From assembly GCA_963585895.1 (NCBI GenBank), contig OY757904.1:62615480-62679479 (forward strand): a stretch of 64,000 nucleotides of DNA, in the 5' to 3' direction. Of this stretch, positions 1-9,860 are shown piece by piece. Below the pieces are notes generated by a model that saw only the letters and a list, made by a program, of their open reading frames with translations, ran no database searches and was not told the DNA's origin. The position numbers and the translations under genes were made by a program. Source of the DNA: Sepioteuthis lessoniana. Its lineage: Eukaryota; Mollusca; Cephalopoda; Myopsida; Loliginidae. Every line of letters begins with the position of its first letter. Position 1 is the first letter of the stretch.

Positions 1-118
1 TGTGAGGATACGGGATGTATCCCTGAAGACCTATCAGAAGCTATGAACGATAAGGAGGAGTGGCGAGAGAAGTTCTGGGATATCCGTGCTGGCGGCTCAA
101 CATGATGATGATGATGGT
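1..118 (+). mobile_element. RTE-type LINE, extreme 3' end
   Basis: Encodes the last residues of an RTE-like reverse-transcriptase polyprotein (CEDTGCIPEDLSEAMNDKEEW.. then REK/DIRA-like) and ends in (ATG)n. It matches the C-termini at about 448-636, 2645-3411 and 35398-35757. The element is cut by the window edge or 5'-truncated, as is usual for LINE copies. The (ATG)n tail grades directly into (AT)n. Confidence 0.8.
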
Positions 119-123
119 GATGA

Positions 124-160
<37 letters not shown>

Positions 161-164
<4 letters not shown>

Positions 165-411
165 CCAAAACTTCCGCATAAGCAGGATGTAACGCAAAGT
201 CAAATTTTATGCAAAGTTTAACAGGTTTAAATTCAGAGTTTTCCTACTGAAAGGCCGGTTGCTATACCAAGTAAAATACTTCAGTCTGTCATACTATTTA
301 CACGTAGCTGAAGGAAGAATAGTTGGATTCATACTTTTCCTAAGGGTGTAAGTGCGATGTGAAATGTAAGATGGCTCGTCCAGCATGGTAAACAGTACAT
401 CACGAACGCCT
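161..411 (-). mobile_element. SINE family A, diverged copy
   Basis: Antisense copy of family A, recognised by the body (acaggtttaaattcagag, then the ctgaaggaagaatagttgg region). Full copies carry a tRNA-like head (A box TGGTGTAGTTG, B box GTTCAAATCCT), a central core (gggaaaggtatgaatcc, then agctatgggtaaatagta) and a tail ending gcggaggggttggtaaata. Here the head is mostly lost. The repeat resembles the tRNA-derived SINEs known from octopus, but I cannot assign a published name. Confidence 0.7.
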
Positions 412-447
412 CCTTTTACTATATATATACATATATATATACATAAA

Positions 448-636
448 TATGGACCCCCGCATATAGCCGGGCAAAAACAGGACGACCAGCTCGAACATAC
501 ATTCAGCAGCTATGTGAGAATACGGGATGTACCCATGAAGACTTACCGGAGGCGATAAACGATAGGGAGAAGTGGCGAGAGAGGGTCAGGGATATCTGTG
601 CTAGCGGTACGACAGGATGATGATGATGATGATGAT
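448..636 (+). mobile_element. RTE-type LINE 3' end
   Basis: Translates to the RTE C-terminus (RPARTYIQQLCENTGCTHEDL.., REKWRERVRDI) and closes with (ATG)n running into (AT)n. It is a 5'-truncated insertion of the same family as 2645-3411. Confidence 0.8.
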
Positions 637-654
637 ATATATATATATATATAT

Positions 655-1595
655 AGGTGGCTTATCCTTTGAGAGAAAACTATGATTGACTTTAACATGG
701 TGGTAGTCTTTTTTCTTCATGTAATAACGTTAAACGCAACGAATCTTGTCCATCCAGAAATTTACCTAAGAAATTTCTGAAAAATGGATTTCATTTTTTA
801 TTATGTCAGATCTGTACGTTTGACCCATTCAGCGAGATAGTCAAAATATCTCCATTGTTTTATTTCTTGCCACACTCTAGTGTCCTGATAATACTGCTTT
901 TACTTCAAATGCTTATTCTCACAGATATTTTTCCATGTTTGTTTTAGATAACAGATTTGGTTTCTAATAAAATCGTTTATTACTTATTCCATTCTCATTA
1001 GCTTCTAAACTCCATGATTCACGATCTCATATTGTCATAGAAGAAATTAATTTAATTTGAAATATCATAAGCTACTGTAGCGTTTCGCTTTCAAAATTTA
1101 TGTGAAATGTTTCAGAAGTAATTAATTTACAATTACATTTTTTATAGGTAATCTATAATCTCATCTTGAGATTATCTCAACGGCTCCTCTATGATTTCAG
1201 CTGCAATGTGGGATAAAATTTTAAACACACCATGCTTTTCATTCTCGGATTTAATTTGATTTTTTTTTTTTAATCGTGAAATTCTGATATATGGAGGAAT
1301 GTGCTATTTTCACGAGGGAATTGATTTGAAGAACATTCATAATTTAGAAAAATTAAAATTAAAAACTAATCTAATTTTGAAACGACTCCTCTTAAACTCA
1401 CCGGATTTTCTATTCAGATTATGTAAATCATTATACGAAGATACTGTTTTTTAAATTTTTTTCTCAGTGTATTGTACATACGCATTTCAAAGAAAAATTG
1501 CAACTTCCAATTGTGGCGTCATTCTTAAAACAACCAAGACATATTTGTTTGTAAAAGAAAATAACCAAGGCTCGAAAAAACAAAGAACAAAACAG
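655..1595. other. No recognised feature
   Basis: AT-rich sequence with short A and T tracts and no ORF of note. I recognise no repeat family here. Very old repeats could be present below my detection. Confidence 0.5.
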
Positions 1596-1599
1596 AATA

Positions 1600-1680
1600 T
1601 TGATTGGTTGATTAATTGATATTAACGGCATGTCACCACTTATTGATTTATTTTATGCTTAGAGGTTAGGGAATTACCTT
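1600..1680 (-). repeat. Diverged SINE or LINE tail fragment
   Basis: Resembles antisense family B/C tails (ggcatgtcaccactt, then ttattttatgcttagagg). The same variant occurs at about 40740-40800 and 45560-45630. It may mark another family that shares the tail. Confidence 0.35.
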
Positions 1681-1804
1681 TATTGTACGCTCAATTTTAA
1701 ATTCTTTGCGATTAGCTTTTTTAAAAAATCTTATTGAATACAAATATTTCTAAAAGATATATTTGAATCATAGATGTGATCCTGACTGGTATTACCGTCT
1801 CCCT

Positions 1805-2395
1805 TGCCCAGTCGACTGGGGCTGTAGAATATATCGGCTGCATCTCTGCAGGGTGGGGGTGTAAGACTCCCCTATGAGTGTTCTGGATATGACACTAAGC
1901 AATCTGATGGTGAGGTTTCTGCAATGCTGGAACTTTGGGAAAAGCGAAGTACCCCTTCAATGACATCGTTCCCATATTCACTCTAGCCCGGAGTGGTTGC
2001 ACCTGATAGGCTCATATCTACGAGTCAAATAGAACCTACCTGTGTACTTATACAAAACTGAATTGCTTGCAATTTGATTGTTTTGAAAATTTAAAATGCG
2101 TACATTGGCTAAACTGAATTGTTTGAAATGGAACTGTTTCTGTATGCTAAACTGAATTGTTTGAAATAGAACTGTTCTTAATATTGAAACTGTACTTACG
2201 CTAAACTGCATTGTCTGAAATAGAACTCTTTGACCAAACTAAATAGCTTGAAATAGAACATTTTTTGACAATTAAATACTGTTCTTATGTTAAACTGAAT
2301 TGTTTGAAACCGAACTGTTTTTGTATAAAAATGGATTTATCATTGAATTACCTACAAGGGTTGATGTGCCATAAAACATAAATAAACAAAGCAAA
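1805..2395 (+). mobile_element. Repeat family C, near full length
   Basis: Begins gcccagtcgactggggctg, has a conserved 5' block to about 2035, then several irregular repeats of a motif of about 55 bp (ctaaactgaattgtttgaaa, then tagaactgtt, then gacaattaaactg). It ends in a tail (ggatttatcattgaattacc, then tgatgtgccataaaac) followed by an A/C-rich run. It has no coding capacity and is probably a non-autonomous retroposon. About 15 copies occur in this window. Confidence 0.8.
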
Positions 2396-2396
2396 C

Positions 2397-2590
2397 TACC
2401 TCTCCCGGTCAGAGTTTACCAGGAAATAATAGCAATGAAGGGGTGTTCTACTCTTTCCATATCTCTAGAACAAGAGATTAACAATCAGATACACTTCAGT
2501 GTCATAAGAAAGGGCATTGCTTTTTCGGCAGGGTATTATCCCTCGGCAGGGATGTAGTCAGTCTATTCTAAGACCCACCGACAAATAGTA
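2397..2590 (-). mobile_element. Repeat family C, 5' block only, inverted
   Basis: Antisense copy of the family C 5' block (gtcagagtttaccaggaa, gtcataagaaagggca, cagggatgtagtcagtctatt). It abuts the tail of the preceding forward copy, so two family C pieces meet here in opposite orientation. Confidence 0.6.
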
Positions 2591-2644
2591 CGGTGCTTAT
2601 GAGTGAGTAGGCGTGCAAAAATGAGAAACAACAACGAACATGTT

Positions 2645-3411
2645 AAAGAAGGGTAGTTAATAAAATACAGGAATAAAATACGGAGAAGGAAGCTGAAACA
2701 CTACTGCATAGTTTGGAACGAGCCGCCTCAGGCATTGGTCTCCATTTCAATGCACACAAAAAGGAATATATGTGCTTTTATCAAACAGGTGACATCTCCA
2801 CACTAGACGGAACCCCTCTTAAACTAATTGACAGATTCACTTACCTCGGAAGCTGCGTCTCATCAACCGAAAAGGACATCGACACGTGGTTAACGAAGGC
2901 ATGGACAGCTATCAATAGGCTATCGATCATATAGAAATCTGGCCTAACCGATAAAATGAAACGCAGTTTCTTCCAGGCAGCTGTCGTATCGATACTGTTG
3001 TATGGATGCACTACATGGACGCTAACAAAACGGCTTGAAAATAAGCTAGACGGCAATTGCACAAAAATACTGCGAGCAATCTTGAACAAATCCTGACGGC
3101 AGCACCCCACAAGACACCAACTATACGGCCACCTGCCTCCTATCACTAAAACTATCCAAGTTAGACGAACCAGACAAGCAGGATACTGCTGGAGAAGCAG
3201 GGACGATCTCATAAGTGATGTAATCCTATGGATCCCCACATATGGCCGGGCAAAAGCAGGACGACCAGCACAAACATACATTCAGCAGCTATGTGAGGAT
3301 ACGGGATGTAGCCCTGAAGACCTGCCAGAGGCAATGAACGATTGGGAAAAGTGGCGAGAGAGGGTCAATGATATTCGTGCTAGTGGCATGACATGATGAT
3401 GATGATGATGA
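2645..3411 (+). mobile_element. RTE-type LINE, 3' part of the reverse transcriptase ORF
   Basis: Most complete RTE copy in the window. It reads SGIGLHFNAHKKEYMC, then FTYLGSCVSSTEKDID (the thumb-proximal block after the palm), then SILLYGCTTWTL, QLYGHLPPITKTIQVRR, then the tail CEDTGCSPEDLPEAMNDWEKW. It ends in a stop and (ATG)n. Two in-frame stops, near 2932 and 3094, interrupt the frame. The endonuclease domain and most of the palm are absent, so it is a dead 5'-truncated copy. Confidence 0.9.
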
Positions 3412-3865
3412 TAGAGAACCGAATTGTCATATTGCTCAAGAGGGTAACTGTAATACATTTGGCCCAGGACCCCAGTCAGGTGTTATCTCACGAGAGAGAC
3501 AGACAGACAGACAGACAGAGAGTCCTGTCATCTTTTTCTGAAAAATACCTGTGGTGAAACTGGTTCTTCCGCTTTTATAAATGATATAAAGAACAACGTG
3601 GTCAGGTAGGAAAAAAGATTCGTTTCTTCAAAGTGTTTTCATAGACAAAGCATCTACTGCTTTTCTTACTTTAATTACGAACAGTTACAGTGAAATTAAT
3701 TTGAATTGGGTAAATTCACAAAAGAATTTCTGTGGCCCTTATCCTCCATGGACGCCGGTTACGTCTCCATCCTCTCTTACCAACAAAGCCAAGCGTACGA
3801 AATACTCTTGCCTCGAATCTTTTTTTATTTTTAACCCACTGATATTTTAAATCTTTGGTACAGAT
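3412..3865. other. No recognised gene; short (GACA)n tract
   Basis: Contains a small (gaca)n run near 3501-3520 and otherwise unassigned AT-rich sequence. Confidence 0.5.
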
Positions 3866-3867
3866 GG

Positions 3868-4760
3868 CTTTTCTTGGTCTGGTTGTATTTTATGGCATGT
3901 CAACCATTGGGGGTTATCTAATGCCAAATCCCTTTTATATATATAATCAATTGGAAAGCGAATAGTTTGTATGTAACATTATTTGAACGAACGAGAACTC
4001 ATCTGCATGCACACATATAAATGGTTTCAAACTTTGTAATCCAACGCTCATAATTCTATTGGTAAACGATTGAATAGCTTCAATTATGAAATGCTTTCAA
4101 ATTTTGTTATTTAACACTAATAAGTCTATCCAATATTATTTGTTTGTACACTGTTGAAATAGTTTCAAGTATCGCTATTTAACATATATAATCTTAAAAA
4201 ATTCTATCAAATATTAATTAGTTGTTTGTACACACATATTTTCAAGCATAGCAAATTAACACTAATAATTGTAAGCTAGTGTATCTAATATTAATCATTT
4301 ATTTGAACACAGCTATATGGTTTCAAGAAAACTAAAGGATTTAATAGTTCTATTTGATCCATGGATAGGACTTTAATCCTATTTACCAACCCCTCCGCTC
4401 GGGCAAGATATGACACAAGGTCAATTTTAAGTGGAGTTTAACAGGTTTGATTTCAGAGTTTTCCTTCTCCTAGACTAGTTGCCACACCAAGGCTGAAGAA
4501 CCCAGTCTGTCCTACTATTTACCCATAGCTGGAGGGAGAATAATTGGATTCATACCTTTCCCAAGGGTATTAGTGCTATGTGAAATGCAATCATTCTCGT
4601 CCAGGACTTGAACTCTAGTCGCCGTGTCCATTTCCAAGGACCTTAATAGTTACTACTACTTTGGATCAGAATTGACCTCAGAGGAATGGGTAATGAAGTG
4701 ATACTCCACATTCTCGAAAGTGACAGGACTGGAGCCTCACCACCAGATGGTGTTAAGTAT
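3868..4760 (-). mobile_element. Repeat family C, split by a SINE A insertion
   Basis: Antisense family C: tail at about 3875-3950 (tatggcatgtcaacc, ctaatgccaaatccc), internal motif repeats to about 4330, 5' block resuming at 4638. A SINE A copy sits inside, at 4378-4637. Confidence 0.8.
4378..4637 (-). mobile_element. SINE family A nested in family C
   Basis: Antisense SINE A with the tail accaacccctccgctcgggc. The flanks ggactttaat (4368-4377) and ggaccttaat (4638-4647) look like a target-site duplication with one change. The tRNA-like head is 5'-truncated just past the B box. Confidence 0.8.
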
Positions 4761-5069
4761 CATATATAGTACTTTCTTTGGGTTTCGTACCCATACAGAA
4801 TTGCTGTCTGCCTTTTTTCAGACCTAGTCGACACGTTGAAGGACATATGATAATGAACATGACATCATCGTTTAGGAAATAGGTCCTTTTATCAGCTGTG
4901 TCACTCTTGACTTTCATATCACAGGATTTGGTCCAGTACCTATATCGGGCCATTATACAGAGCAAAGGGAATGCTATCCCCAGCGCCTAGTGAAACAGAA
5001 AATTAAATTATTCAAGTAATACGTGGAAGTTATCGCAAAAAAAAATGTTTTCTATCGTTAATAGGTCAG

Positions 5070-5078
5070 ATGGATATG

Positions 5079-5132
<54 letters not shown>

Positions 5133-5150
5133 TGTGTGTTTGGGCAGCAT
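5070..5150. repeat. (TA)n(TG)n microsatellite
   Basis: Compound dinucleotide array. The flanks at 4765-5070 hold no recognised repeat. Confidence 0.9.
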
Positions 5151-5224
5151 TTCTTCGTTAATACACATTTCATATAACAATAAAGACATCTTTTGCTCTC
5201 ACATTTTTTGTATATGTTCTTTCG

Positions 5225-5345
5225 AGTTGCTGCATTGATTTTATGTCGTATGGCGAGAATTGGTTAATGAAACTCCCATAACTAATGGTTACCCAAGTAC
5301 TTTCGGCCAGATTTTGAGCCATCATCAAGGGTGTGTTTATAGTGA
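5225..5345 (-). repeat. Possible Penelope-like 3' UTR fragment
   Basis: The antisense reads cttgatgatggctcaaaatc then tggccgaaagtac. This TGATGATGG plus CGAAA layout resembles the 3' UTR of the unit at 11.2-11.6 kb. No coding part is attached. Confidence 0.35.
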
Positions 5346-5349
5346 AATC

Positions 5350-5738
5350 GATGTGACCTTTGCATGTATATTACTTCTTTATAAGTGTTTATTATTTATA
5401 CTGGTGCGTTTGTTGTAGCGTTCTATTTTTAAATCCTTTTCTATATGTAGTAGCAGTTGCTAAAGAGATTTAAAAAAAACTCTTCCCCACATGACCGTTT
5501 CTCGCATTTACAGTGTGAGTCCTCTGTTATCTGTCACCAAATTCGCCATGATTGGGAAGGTTGCTACTACACTGCAGAATGTTAAATTCCAGAACCGAGT
5601 AATGGGTTTAGCGCAAGAAATTGTATTTATTTCAATAAACTTTAATAAAAACGCTACCTGCCTTGAAGTAAAAATGTGTATTATATATCCAAAATGAAAA
5701 TAAAACCTCAAGTTTGTTAGTGTTTTACGACATATTAA
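5350..5738. other. No recognised feature
   Basis: Short ORFs on both strands overlap here (5491-5711) but show no family resemblance and no repeat match that I can see. Confidence 0.4.
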
Positions 5739-5739
5739 T

Positions 5740-5766
5740 GCTTCTGGATTGTTTCATGCCAAATCC

Positions 5767-5846
<80 letters not shown>

Positions 5847-6305
5847 ATTTATGAGCAACTAGTTCGTAAGTTACCTTTTTATTCGAGTAAGGGCTCATCT
5901 GATTGCCAGCTGTTAAATGGTTTCAAGTTTTGCTAGTATTTCAAGTATTTCTATTTATCAAATATTTCAAGTATTATCAAATATTTCAAGTATTTCTAAT
6001 TATCAAATATTCCTGCGTGTTATAAAAAATTACATACTGCCGTATAGTTTCCTGTAACAAATAATGATAATCCTTAGTAATTGAAGAGTTTTATTTGATA
6101 CATGGATGGGACTCTAATAGGTACTCACATTCCGAATCTGAGTGGACCTGAGCGTGATTGAAATAAATGTGTACTCCAGATTCCCCAACTCTCTAGGACA
6201 AGAGACTCACGAGTTGAATGTCATTCGGAGGACACTCGTTGGGTTGTCTAACTAGAGATCCACTTGGCTTAGTCTACTGCCACAGCCGACTGGGCGGGAC
6301 AGCTC
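5740..6305 (-). mobile_element. Repeat family C, diverged, with internal microsatellite
   Basis: Antisense tail near 5750 (catgccaaatcctgt), internal motif units, and a 5' block ending ccacagccgactgggc. A (TA)n(TG)n array at 5775-5842 has expanded inside the copy just past the tail. Confidence 0.7.
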
Positions 6306-6404
6306 TTCAATCAAACATTCCAGTTATCATCCATATAACACTGGTATCATAATAACTACCTTCATTCTATTATTTAGGACTAATGTTACAAAAGAAAGAG
6401 GAAA

Positions 6405-6492
6405 TGGAGTAGCGCTCTCGCTTACACCTCGGTGTAGTAGCTATTGAAAAGTGAGCCTTCGAGTCACCTTCGAGGAAGGTTGCCAACTTTCC
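6405..6492 (+). mobile_element. SINE family D, 3' fragment
   Basis: Matches the 3' half of family D (cacctcggtgtagtagctat, then tgaaaagtgagcc, then ggttgccaact). Full copies are at 48548-48810 and 42341-42592. Confidence 0.7.
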
Positions 6493-6779
6493 TTTTTTTT
6501 ATAAATATACATATTTATATCTAGTTATTTTCAAGAGCTATATAAATAATATATTAAAAAAATCTATAACGGTAATAAAACCAGTATAAGTATTCCTGAG
6601 ATCAATATACGGAATTTAGGATGAATAAAGGTGTTGAGAAAATATTAAAATTATCAGTATATTTGATAAACTATATAACAACATGCGACCCAGTGTTTTA
6701 CGAAATTTATCGTTAGATGATCGACTTTTAATCCTCCTATTTCTCTCTCTCTTTATATATATATATATATATATATATT

Positions 6780-6827
6780 CATCCACAGACAGATTTTTCT
6801 GTTGTATCACAACTCATCCTTGTGGCT
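6780..6827 (-). ncRNA. Hammerhead ribozyme motif, decayed
   Basis: On the minus strand: stem I CCACA/UGUGG intact, stem II GUUGU/ACAAC with loop GAU intact, cleavage triplet GUC intact. The CUGANGA core reads AGGAUGA and an extra A precedes GAAA, so it is probably inactive. Confidence 0.65.
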
Positions 6828-6965
6828 AGAAATACGAGACGCTTCAAGCTAGGATTGAAACGCGGCAGACTTTACCACAGTGGGACATCTTACCCCACAC
6901 CTATAAGCAATCTCAGCGTAATCGAAGGGACTTTAACACATATGTATCATTTTTCTTTTGTTTAT

Positions 6966-7256
6966 CATATTTACCCAACCCCTCTGCTCGGGCAGGGTAT
7001 GACACAAAGTCAGTTTTTAAGCGGAGTTTAACAGGTTTGAATTCAAAGTTTTCCTTCTCCTAGACTAGTTGTCTCACCAAGGCTGAAGAAACTAGTCTGC
7101 CCTACTATTTTACCCATAGCTGGGGGGAGAATAATTGGATTCATACCTTTCCCAAGGGTATTAGTGCTATGTGAAATGAAATCAGTCTCGTCCCGGATTT
7201 GAACTCGTGTCGCCGTGTCCATTTCCTGCGACGATAACTATTACACCACAGGCACC
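6966..7256 (-). mobile_element. SINE family A, full length, with perfect TSD
   Basis: Complete antisense SINE A from tail to tRNA-like head. It is flanked by identical 15-bp direct repeats, ttttcttttgtttat, at 6951-6965 and 7257-7271. The perfect duplication and low divergence from other A copies suggest a fairly recent insertion into repeat E. Confidence 0.9.
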
Positions 7257-7361
7257 TTTTCTTTTGTTTATATATGCGCTAAAAAGCTACCGAGAGCTCA
7301 ATTTATTAGAAGAGCTTTGCATTACGCGAGAAGCATCTGGTTATTCTTTCGCAAGAGTGCT

Positions 7362-7363
7362 CA

Positions 7364-7449
<86 letters not shown>
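7362..7449. repeat. (TA)n microsatellite, about 44 units
   Basis: Uninterrupted TA array. The YIYIYI reading frames across it are artefacts. Confidence 0.95.
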
Positions 7450-7450
<1 letters not shown>

Positions 7451-7700
7451 AACAAATTATTGATGGTTAAAAACTTGTTGATGGCCAAGATGACACAGAG
7501 GTTTTGGGAATCTGAGGGCATGTTTATTGTTAAAAACAGGTGGAAACGACCGGTTTCGACTGGTACTTCTAAGTTGTTACTACCAGTAAATTAAAAGGGG
7601 GGGTTGTAATGGAGAAAAAGTAGAGCAGAGAGAAAAAAAAAACAAGAGAAAAGGAGGGGGGAAGTAGGAGAAATGAGCAGAAGGTTCCAGACCGATTACA

Positions 7701-7704
<4 letters not shown>
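7450..7704. other. Unassigned; possible Penelope-like UTR piece
   Basis: Includes gaccggtttcgactggtac near 7548-7567, which resembles a Penelope-like 3' UTR. A purine-rich tract of A and G follows. A TA array at 7705-7737 separates it from the next element. Confidence 0.3.
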
Positions 7705-7737
<33 letters not shown>

Positions 7738-7740
<3 letters not shown>

Positions 7741-7925
7741 AAAGCGATGTACTCTTGTGGAGCCCTTCACGTGAACGAGCAAAGGTTGGACGACCATCTT
7801 GAACCTAAATACAGCAACTCTGTGCCGATACAGGTTGTAGCCTGGAACACCTCCTGGGGGCGATGGACGATAAAGACAGGTAGTGAGAAAGGGTCAGAGA
7901 GATCCGTGCTAGCAGCGTGACATGA
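7738..7925 (+). mobile_element. RTE-type LINE 3' end, diverged
   Basis: Recognisable as the RTE C-terminus by order: gtactcttgtggagccc (VLLWSP), an EQRLDDHLEPKYSNS segment, then acaccTCCTGGGGGCGATGG and gatccgtgctagcagcgtga. It is much more diverged than the 2645-3411 copy. Confidence 0.6.
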
Positions 7926-7927
7926 TA

Positions 7928-8222
7928 TATATTTGAACGTTCTCGTGGCGTTATGTTTAGCGCCATTAGGAAAGAACTAGGCAATGTGAGTTCAAATACT
8001 AAGTGAGGCTGTTTACATTTCAGCTAGGGCTAATACCATTGGGGAAATATACGAATCCAGCAATTCTACTATCCAGCCATGGATAAATTGTTGAGAAGTC
8101 TTGGTTCTTTAATTTTAGTATGGCAACCAGTCTGAGAGAAGGAAAACTGAATTCAAACCTGTTAAACTCAGCTTAAAATTGTCGTCTTGTGTCGCATTCT
8201 GTTCGTCCGGAGGGGTTAAATA
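7928..8222 (+). mobile_element. SINE family A, diverged
   Basis: Sense copy: head with a B box-like gttcaaatact, core near 8030-8095, body ctgaattcaaacctgttaaa, tail gtccggaggggttaaataaa. Confidence 0.7.
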
Positions 8223-8296
8223 AACACCCACATATAGACGCACGCTTATATCTACTTATGTGCTTTCTTAATCCCTTCGCACGAGCAGGATACGAC

Positions 8297-8352
8297 ACAT
8301 CTATCTATCTATCTATCTATCTATCTTGATAGATAGATAGATAGATAGATAA
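8297..8352. repeat. Palindromic tetranucleotide microsatellite
   Basis: (ATCT)n switches to (AGAT)n around a short centre, so the two arms are reverse complements and could form a hairpin of about 25 bp. Confidence 0.9.
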
Positions 8353-8535
8353 ATCGATAACATAAAATTCAAAGGATTCCATCTTATAGCAAAAACAAAA
8401 AATAGAAAGAACTCCATCGTATCAAAACAGCAAAACAGAAAACTCTATCTATATAAACAAATAAAGCAACCAGTCAGCCAATGTTAACCAAAACGTCCAA
8501 AACCTAAAGAAAAACTCATCTGTTAGCTTCACCAT

Positions 8536-8582
<47 letters not shown>
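8353..8582. other. A-rich unassigned segment ending in (TA)n
   Basis: A-rich, with no family recognised. A (TA)n array at 8539-8582 leads into the next SINE. Confidence 0.5.
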
Positions 8583-8590
<8 letters not shown>

Positions 8591-8872
8591 AACCCCTCCG
8601 CTCGGGCAGGATATGACACAAGGTCAATTTTTAAGCGGAGTTTAACACGTTTGAGTTCAGAGTTTTCCTTCTCCTAGACTAGTTGCCTTACCAAGGCTGA
8701 AGAACCTAGTCTGTCCTACTATTTACCCATAGCTGGAGGGGGAATAATTGGATTCATACCTTTCCCAAGGGTATTAGTGCTATGTGAAATGCAATCAGTC
8801 TCGTCCAGGATTTGAACTCGTGTCGCCGTGTCCATTTCCTACGACGATAACAACTACACCACGGGCACCTCC
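8583..8872 (-). mobile_element. SINE family A, full length
   Basis: Complete antisense copy inserted between two TA arrays, so a target duplication cannot be delimited. The A box (tggtgtagttg on the minus strand) and B box are both intact. It is one of the least diverged copies and a good reference for the family. Confidence 0.9.
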
Positions 8873-8888
8873 AATATATATATATATA

Positions 8889-8936
8889 TTGTCTTCCAAA
8901 AACTATTTCGTTGTATCACAACTCTTCAGTGTGGCT
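8889..8936 (-). ncRNA. Hammerhead ribozyme motif, core intact
   Basis: CUGAAGA satisfies CUGANGA, stem II GUUGU/ACAAC with loop GAU is perfect, and GAAA is present. Stem III, the GUC site and the 3' strand of stem I have decayed, so self-cleavage is unlikely. Confidence 0.65.
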
Positions 8937-9172
8937 AGACACGCGAGAAACTTCACGCTGGGATCGAAACCCGTCTAACTTTACGTCAGACCAATAACTT
9001 GCCGCTCAGCCAGCACTAGACCACTAATCTATGGATTTTAACGTATATGCATTAAGTTCCGTTTATTTACATTTTACGCTATCGGATAATGAATTGCTCA
9101 ATTCGTTAGAAGAGTTTTGCATTACACCAATGGCAACCGTTAATTCAATCGCTAAAGTGCTCACCCCCGCCC
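8889..9172 (-). mobile_element. Repeat E, near full length
   Basis: Minus strand, 5' to 3': upstream part starting tgagcactttagcg, conserved tgcatatacgttaaaatcc, tRNA-like module with A box ggctgagcggc and B box ggtttcgatccc about 45 nt apart, ctcgcgtgtctagccaca, hammerhead, then (TA)n. Length is about 285 bp. It is the best copy for the tRNA-like module and has no coding capacity. Confidence 0.75.
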
Positions 9173-9189
9173 CAGAGAGGAGCATAAAT

Positions 9190-9380
9190 ACTTTCAGCTA
9201 CAGACAGACTGTTTTATTGTATCACAAATCTTTAGCGTGGTTAGATATGCATGACACATCAAGCTGCGATCGAAACCGCCAAACTTTACGTCTGACCGAT
9301 AACAGACCTCTCAACCTAACGCAAACAAGGAAATCTAACGTATATGTATTAACTTCTGCTATAAACTTTGCTACCAGTAC
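9190..9380 (-). mobile_element. Repeat E, second copy directly adjacent
   Basis: Same order as the copy just to its left and the same strand: acgtatatgtattaacttc at the distal end, tRNA-like module with gcggtttcgatcgc, then the hammerhead. The head-to-tail placement suggests a local duplication or insertion at the neighbour's end. Confidence 0.7.
9195..9243 (-). ncRNA. Hammerhead ribozyme motif, decayed
   Basis: Keeps ACAGUCUGUC with the cleavage triplet and most of stem II. The first core reads CUAAAGA and the second AAAA, so it is predicted inactive. Confidence 0.55.
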
Positions 9381-9567
9381 ATTTTCCATCGCATCTTTCA
9401 TAGCATATCAACACCTTCGAAAACTTTTTTTTATGAACTTTCTAAACATTTATTCCCACCAAAACTTTTTCTCCTGACGATCACTCAAGGTCGAAATTAG
9501 TTGTGAACAATAAAAAATAAAACACCGTAAAATAAACATTCGTATTTTTCTAATCATTTTTGTTCAC

Positions 9568-9569
<2 letters not shown>

Positions 9570-9626
<57 letters not shown>

Positions 9627-9739
9627 CAGCGTAAAAGTTGCCATCATATTTTTTTATCATGAAGATTTTATCATGCGCTTGACAATTCCAAAAGGAAGGC
9701 GTTTTGAATTTTACACAAGTTAAATATACAAATATACAA

Positions 9740-9774
<35 letters not shown>

Positions 9775-9860
9775 AGTCTGCGTGCGTCTGTGTGCTTGCG
9801 TCTGTGTGTGTGTGAGAGAGAGTGTGTTTGTGCGTGCGTGCGTGTGTGCGCACGCACGCG
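9570..9860. repeat. (TA)n, then a mixed (TG)n/(GA)n/(GCGT)n array
   Basis: TA array at 9572-9620, then from about 9750 a TG-rich array with CGTG-type units. The region between holds nothing recognised. Confidence 0.85.

Larger units (their letters stand above)
6778..7368 (-). mobile_element. Repeat E, split by a SINE A insertion
   Basis: Antisense copy of repeat E: hammerhead at 6780-6827, tRNA-like module with B box GTTTCAATCCT near 6850, distal part at 7272-7368 (cgagagctcaatttattaga). A SINE A copy interrupts it with a perfect duplication. Its hammerhead end touches (TA)n. Confidence 0.75.

Noticed and set aside
7207-7521. Open frames with YIYIYI, THTHTH or CVCVCV tracts here and at 9.7, 10.5, 13.0, 17.0, 24.0, 47.9 and 62-63 kb
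   Set aside because: They are translations of dinucleotide microsatellites in any frame, without conserved flanks.
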